From contig NZ_RAUX01000037.1 in NCBI RefSeq assembly GCF_013464485.1, positions 65,194 to 103,659 of the forward strand: a stretch of 38,466 nucleotides of DNA. The letters are read 5' to 3'. The position numbers were made by a program, and so were the translations under genes. This document shows, piece after piece, positions 36,219 through 38,466 of the stretch (its first letter is position 1; each line of letters begins with the position of its first letter). Under the pieces are notes generated by a model. It ran no database searches, was not told where the DNA came from, and worked only from the letters and a program-made list of their open reading frames with translations. Source of the DNA: Stenotrophomonas maltophilia. GTDB lineage: Bacteria > Pseudomonadota > Gammaproteobacteria > Xanthomonadales > Xanthomonadaceae.

Positions 36219-36347
36219 TTACACGCTGGCTCGTCCCGCACCTGTGGGTTGGGTAATAAGTACGAGCACAAGAATCGAACGCAGCGAGGCGGCGCCGGTG
36301 TCGGCGGCTTCGATGTGGGTTCGCGGTGGCGTGTTGTGATGCAACAT
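36219..36347 (-). CDS. ilvL: ilv operon leader peptide with I-L-V-L-V-L-I control run
   Basis: A 42-aa ORF from ATG 36347 to TAA 36219. Residues 25-31 are ILVLVLI (36275-36255; codons ATT CTT GTG CTC GTA CTT ATT), seven consecutive branched-chain residues, in a sequence otherwise poor in them. It is followed by TQPTGAGRASV and the terminator. This is the classical form of an attenuation leader: stalling on Ile/Leu/Val codons would free AGGTGCGGG (36243-36235) to pair with the terminator 5' arm. The ATG lies about where transcription should start from the promoter at 36356-36384, so it may be translated from a leaderless mRNA; no Shine-Dalgarno is seen. Confidence 0.85.
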   Translation of the reverse strand: MLHHNTPPRTHIEAADTGAASLRSILVLVLITQPTGAGRASV

Positions 36348-36355
36348 GTGATCGA

Positions 36356-36384
36356 GAGAAACACAGCCGTTTCGGCGGTGTCAA
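36356..36384 (-). promoter_or_regulatory. Candidate ilv operon promoter
   Basis: Minus strand TTGACA (36384-36379), 17-base spacer, TTTCTC (36361-36356). The -35 is perfect, the -10 poor. The spacer contains GCCG-AAA-CGGC (36376-36366), a small palindrome that could be a protein site. The expected start is about 36349-36347. Confidence 0.55.
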
Positions 36385-36532
36385 CCCTGGCGACGGATTT
36401 TTTTTCGGTTTCCGCTGCATCCAGCGCAATCGCTTGCGGCACAAGGATGGTTGCCGCTGAAAGTGTTTCGGTGAACCCGAATTCAGTCTTTTCAGCCTGT
36501 TTTCTGCGCGGATTCCGGGCTGTTTTCGCCTT

Positions 36533-36562
36533 GGTGGGTGCGGACCTGGGTCCGCATCCACC
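36533..36562. repeat. Large palindrome before the ggt gene
   Basis: GGTGGGTGCGGACC (36533-36546) and GGTCCGCATCCACC (36549-36562) with a 2-base centre; 13 of 14 arm positions pair. It resembles the stems of local REP units but has no GTAG head. It ends 15 bases before the first possible ggt start at 36578. Confidence 0.7.
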
Positions 36563-36652
36563 GAAAGACCATCGCCCATGACCTCTGCCCGATACCGCGT
36601 GAAGGCCACAGCGGCGAAGATCGGGCAACCACCCTTCCATCGGAACCCGACC

Positions 36653-38371
36653 GTGTCCCGACGCCTTGCCCGTTCCCTGCTCGCCGCCGCCGTGCTCGCC
36701 GCCGTGCCTGCACTGTCTTTCGCCGCCGACCGCATCACAGGCCAGACCTTCGCCACCCGTTCGGAGGTGATCGCCCCGCACGCGATGGCCGCCACCTCGC
36801 AGCCGCTGGCCACCCAGATCGCGCTGGACGTGATGAAGGGCGGCGGTTCGGCGGTGGACGCGGCGATTGCCGCCAACGCCGCGCTCGGCCTGATGGAACC
36901 CACCGGCAATGGCATCGGTGGCGATCTGTTCGCCATCGTCTGGGACCCGAAGACGCAGAAGCTCTACGGCTACAACGGCTCGGGCCGCTCGCCGAAATCG
37001 CTCACTCTTGCCGAGTTCCAGCGCCGTGGCCTGAAGGACATCCCGGCCACGGGCCCGCTGCCGGTGTCGGTGCCGGGCGCGGTCGATGGCTGGTTCGCAC
37101 TGCACGACCGTTTCGGTCGCATGCCGATGGCCGACAACCTGGCGCCCGCCATCCGTTACGCACGCGAAGGGCACCCGGTGGCCGAAGTGATCGCCTACTA
37201 CTGGGATCGCTCGGTGCCCAAGCTGTCGCAGTACCCGGGCTTCAAGGAGCAGTTCACGATCAACGGCCACGCCCCGCGCAAGGGTGAGATGTGGAAGAAC
37301 CCGAACCTGGCCAGCACCCTGCAGAAGATTGCAGATGGTGGCCGCGATGCCTTCTACAAGGGCGAGATCGCCCACACCATCGGCGATTACTTCAAGGCCA
37401 ACGGCGGTTACCTGAGCTATCAGGACATGGCCGACCACCACGGTGAATGGGTCGAGCCGGTCAGCAGCAACTACCGTGGCTACGACGTATGGGAGCTGCC
37501 ACCGAACAGCCAGGGCATCGCTGCGCTGCAGATCCTCAACGTGCTGGAAGGCTACGACTTCTCGAAGATCCCGTTTGGCTCACCCGAGCACGTGCACCTG
37601 TTCGTTGAAGCGAAGAAGCTGGCCTTCGCCGACCGCGCACGCTTCTACGCCGATATGGCGTTCCAGCCGGCACCGGTGCAGAGACTGATATCCAAGGAGT
37701 ACGCGGCGCAGCGCCGCGCGCTGATCTCGATGGACAAGGCGCTGAAGGAAGTGCAGCCGGGCACGCCGAAGCAGTTGGAGGAGGGCGACACGATCTACAT
37801 GACCGTGGCCGACGCGGACGGCATGATGGTCTCGCTGATCCAGTCCAACTACCGCGGCATGGGCAGTGGCATGGCGCCGCCGGGACTGGGCTTCATCCTG
37901 CAGGACCGCGGCGAGATGTTCGTGCTGCAGAAGAACCATCCCAACGGCTACGCACCGGGCAAGCGCCCGTTCCAGACCATCATCCCGGCGTTCATCACCA
38001 AGGGCGGCAAGCCGTACGCCAGCTTCGGCGTGATGGGCGGCGCGATGCAGCCGCAGGGCCATGCGCAGATCGTGATGAACCTGGTGGACTTCGGTATGAA
38101 CCTGCAGGAAGCCGGCGATGCGCCGCGCATCCAGCATGAAGGTTCCACCGAGCCGACCGGGCAGGCCACGGCGATGACCGACGGTGGCGAAGTGAATCTG
38201 GAAACCGGCTTCCCGTACGAGACGGTGCGCGCGCTGATGCGCAAGGGGCATCGCATCGTGTTCGCCGACGGCCCGTATGGTGGGTATCAGGCGATCATGC
38301 GCGATCCGGAAACGGGCGTGTATTACGGCGCGTCGGAGAGTCGCAAGGATGGGCAGGCGGCGGGGTATTGA
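36653..38371 (+). CDS. ggt: Gamma-glutamyltransferase family protein, periplasmic
   Basis: An Ntn-hydrolase of 572 aa that is expected to self-cleave into two subunits and act on gamma-glutamyl compounds such as glutathione. The signal peptide is SRRLARSLLAAAVLAAVPAL (cut near SFAAD). Family blocks are GGGSAVDAAIAANAALGL, EPTGNGIGGDLFA and the likely nucleophile Thr in EEGDTIYMTVADADG, where E. coli-type enzymes read T-T-H-Y. The C-terminal part has PGKRPFQTIIPAF and GVMGGAMQPQGHAQ. The GTG at 36653 places the signal peptide at the N-terminus; an ATG at 36578 would add 25 residues without similarity. The DTIY variant fits YwrD-like GGTs, so transpeptidase versus hydrolase activity is open. 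It is divergent from the ilv operon. Confidence 0.88.
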   Translation: MSRRLARSLLAAAVLAAVPALSFAADRITGQTFATRSEVIAPHAMAATSQPLATQIALDVMKGGGSAVDAAIAANAALGLMEPTGNGIGGDLFAIVWDPKTQKLYGYNGSGRSPKSLTLAEFQRRGLKDIPATGPLPVSVPGAVDGWFALHDRFGRMPMADNLAPAIRYAREGHPVAEVIAYYWDRSVPKLSQYPGFKEQFTINGHAPRKGEMWKNPNLASTLQKIADGGRDAFYKGEIAHTIGDYFKANGGYLSYQDMADHHGEWVEPVSSNYRGYDVWELPPNSQGIAALQILNVLEGYDFSKIPFGSPEHVHLFVEAKKLAFADRARFYADMAFQPAPVQRLISKEYAAQRRALISMDKALKEVQPGTPKQLEEGDTIYMTVADADGMMVSLIQSNYRGMGSGMAPPGLGFILQDRGEMFVLQKNHPNGYAPGKRPFQTIIPAFITKGGKPYASFGVMGGAMQPQGHAQIVMNLVDFGMNLQEAGDAPRIQHEGSTEPTGQATAMTDGGEVNLETGFPYETVRALMRKGHRIVFADGPYGGYQAIMRDPETGVYYGASESRKDGQAAGY

Positions 38372-38440
38372 GGTTTCCCGGCCACCGGGCTGAGCCCCCT
38401 CTGCGGTGGGTTCCGGAAAGCGGAATCATGTGATTGGGCC

Positions 38441-38466
38441 GGGGGGGGGGGGGGGGGGGGGGGGGG
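38441..38466. other. Terminal poly-G tract (probable artefact)
   Basis: Twenty-six consecutive G to the last base of the window. No comparable homopolymer exists elsewhere in the window. Runs of G at sequence ends are typical of signal loss in two-colour sequencing, so this is probably not genomic. Confidence 0.85.

Noticed and set aside
35964-36347. A metabolite-binding riboswitch before ilvC
   Set aside because: No known riboswitch core is recognisable; the two short ORFs and overlapping stems are explained better by translation-based attenuation.

Overview
The window is a high-GC, densely coded chromosomal segment that fits the Stenotrophomonas maltophilia complex (Xanthomonadaceae). Three things point there: many intergenic palindromes with a GTAG head (SMAG-type REP elements), the gene order tolC-pcm-tetR-smeO-smeP known for the SmeOP-TolCSm efflux system, and a xanthomonad-style ilvCGM-ilvA-leuA / leuCDB block. 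There are no rRNA or tRNA genes, insertion sequences, prophage genes or CRISPR arrays. The last 26 bases are a pure G tract that looks like a read or assembly artefact.

Layout. 0-5.4 kb: an O/P-type porin (-) divergent from dctA (+), then the hybrid malic enzyme maeB (+); C4-dicarboxylate uptake and malate decarboxylation are plausibly linked. 5.4-5.9 kb: a terminator, two REP dimers and a doubtful 24-codon ORF. 5.9-10.0 kb (-): a secreted GH92 alpha-mannosidase and an overlapping secreted HExxH protein, likely one glycoprotein-degrading unit. 10.4-15.4 kb: an envelope cluster with a zf-CHCC protein, a GT4 glycosyltransferase, an O-antigen-ligase-like protein, a lipid A acyltransferase (-) and the Kdo transferase waaA. 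15.6-16.9 kb: an orphan APC-type membrane protein. 17.0-24.2 kb: tolC and pcm (-), the TetR repressor smeRo (-) and the divergent smeOP efflux genes, with a palindromic operator candidate between them. 24.3-26.1 kb: a LysR regulator divergent from an SDR oxidoreductase, with REP elements on both flanks.

26.3-36.4 kb (-): one tightly packed branched-chain amino acid block, in transcription order ilvC, ilvG, ilvM, small ORF, ilvA, leuA, methyltransferase, leuC, leuD, leuB. Most junctions overlap or lie within a few bases. The genes cover acetohydroxyacid synthase, ketol-acid reductoisomerase, threonine deaminase and the leucine branch. ilvD and ilvE are not in the window.

The most interesting part is the roughly 400-base leader of this operon. 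It holds a TTGACA promoter element, a 42-codon leader ORF with an uninterrupted I-L-V-L-V-L-I run, an antiterminator segment identical to the terminator 3' arm, and a perfect 12-bp intrinsic terminator. These are followed by a second, threonine-rich 33-codon ORF, a hairpin built on its Thr codons, and a second U-tract terminator just before ilvC. This looks like tandem attenuation. A SAM-dependent methyltransferase inside the leucine genes and a Shine-Dalgarno-led small ORF spanning the ilvA start are further points of interest. The window ends with a periplasmic gamma-glutamyltransferase-like gene (+).
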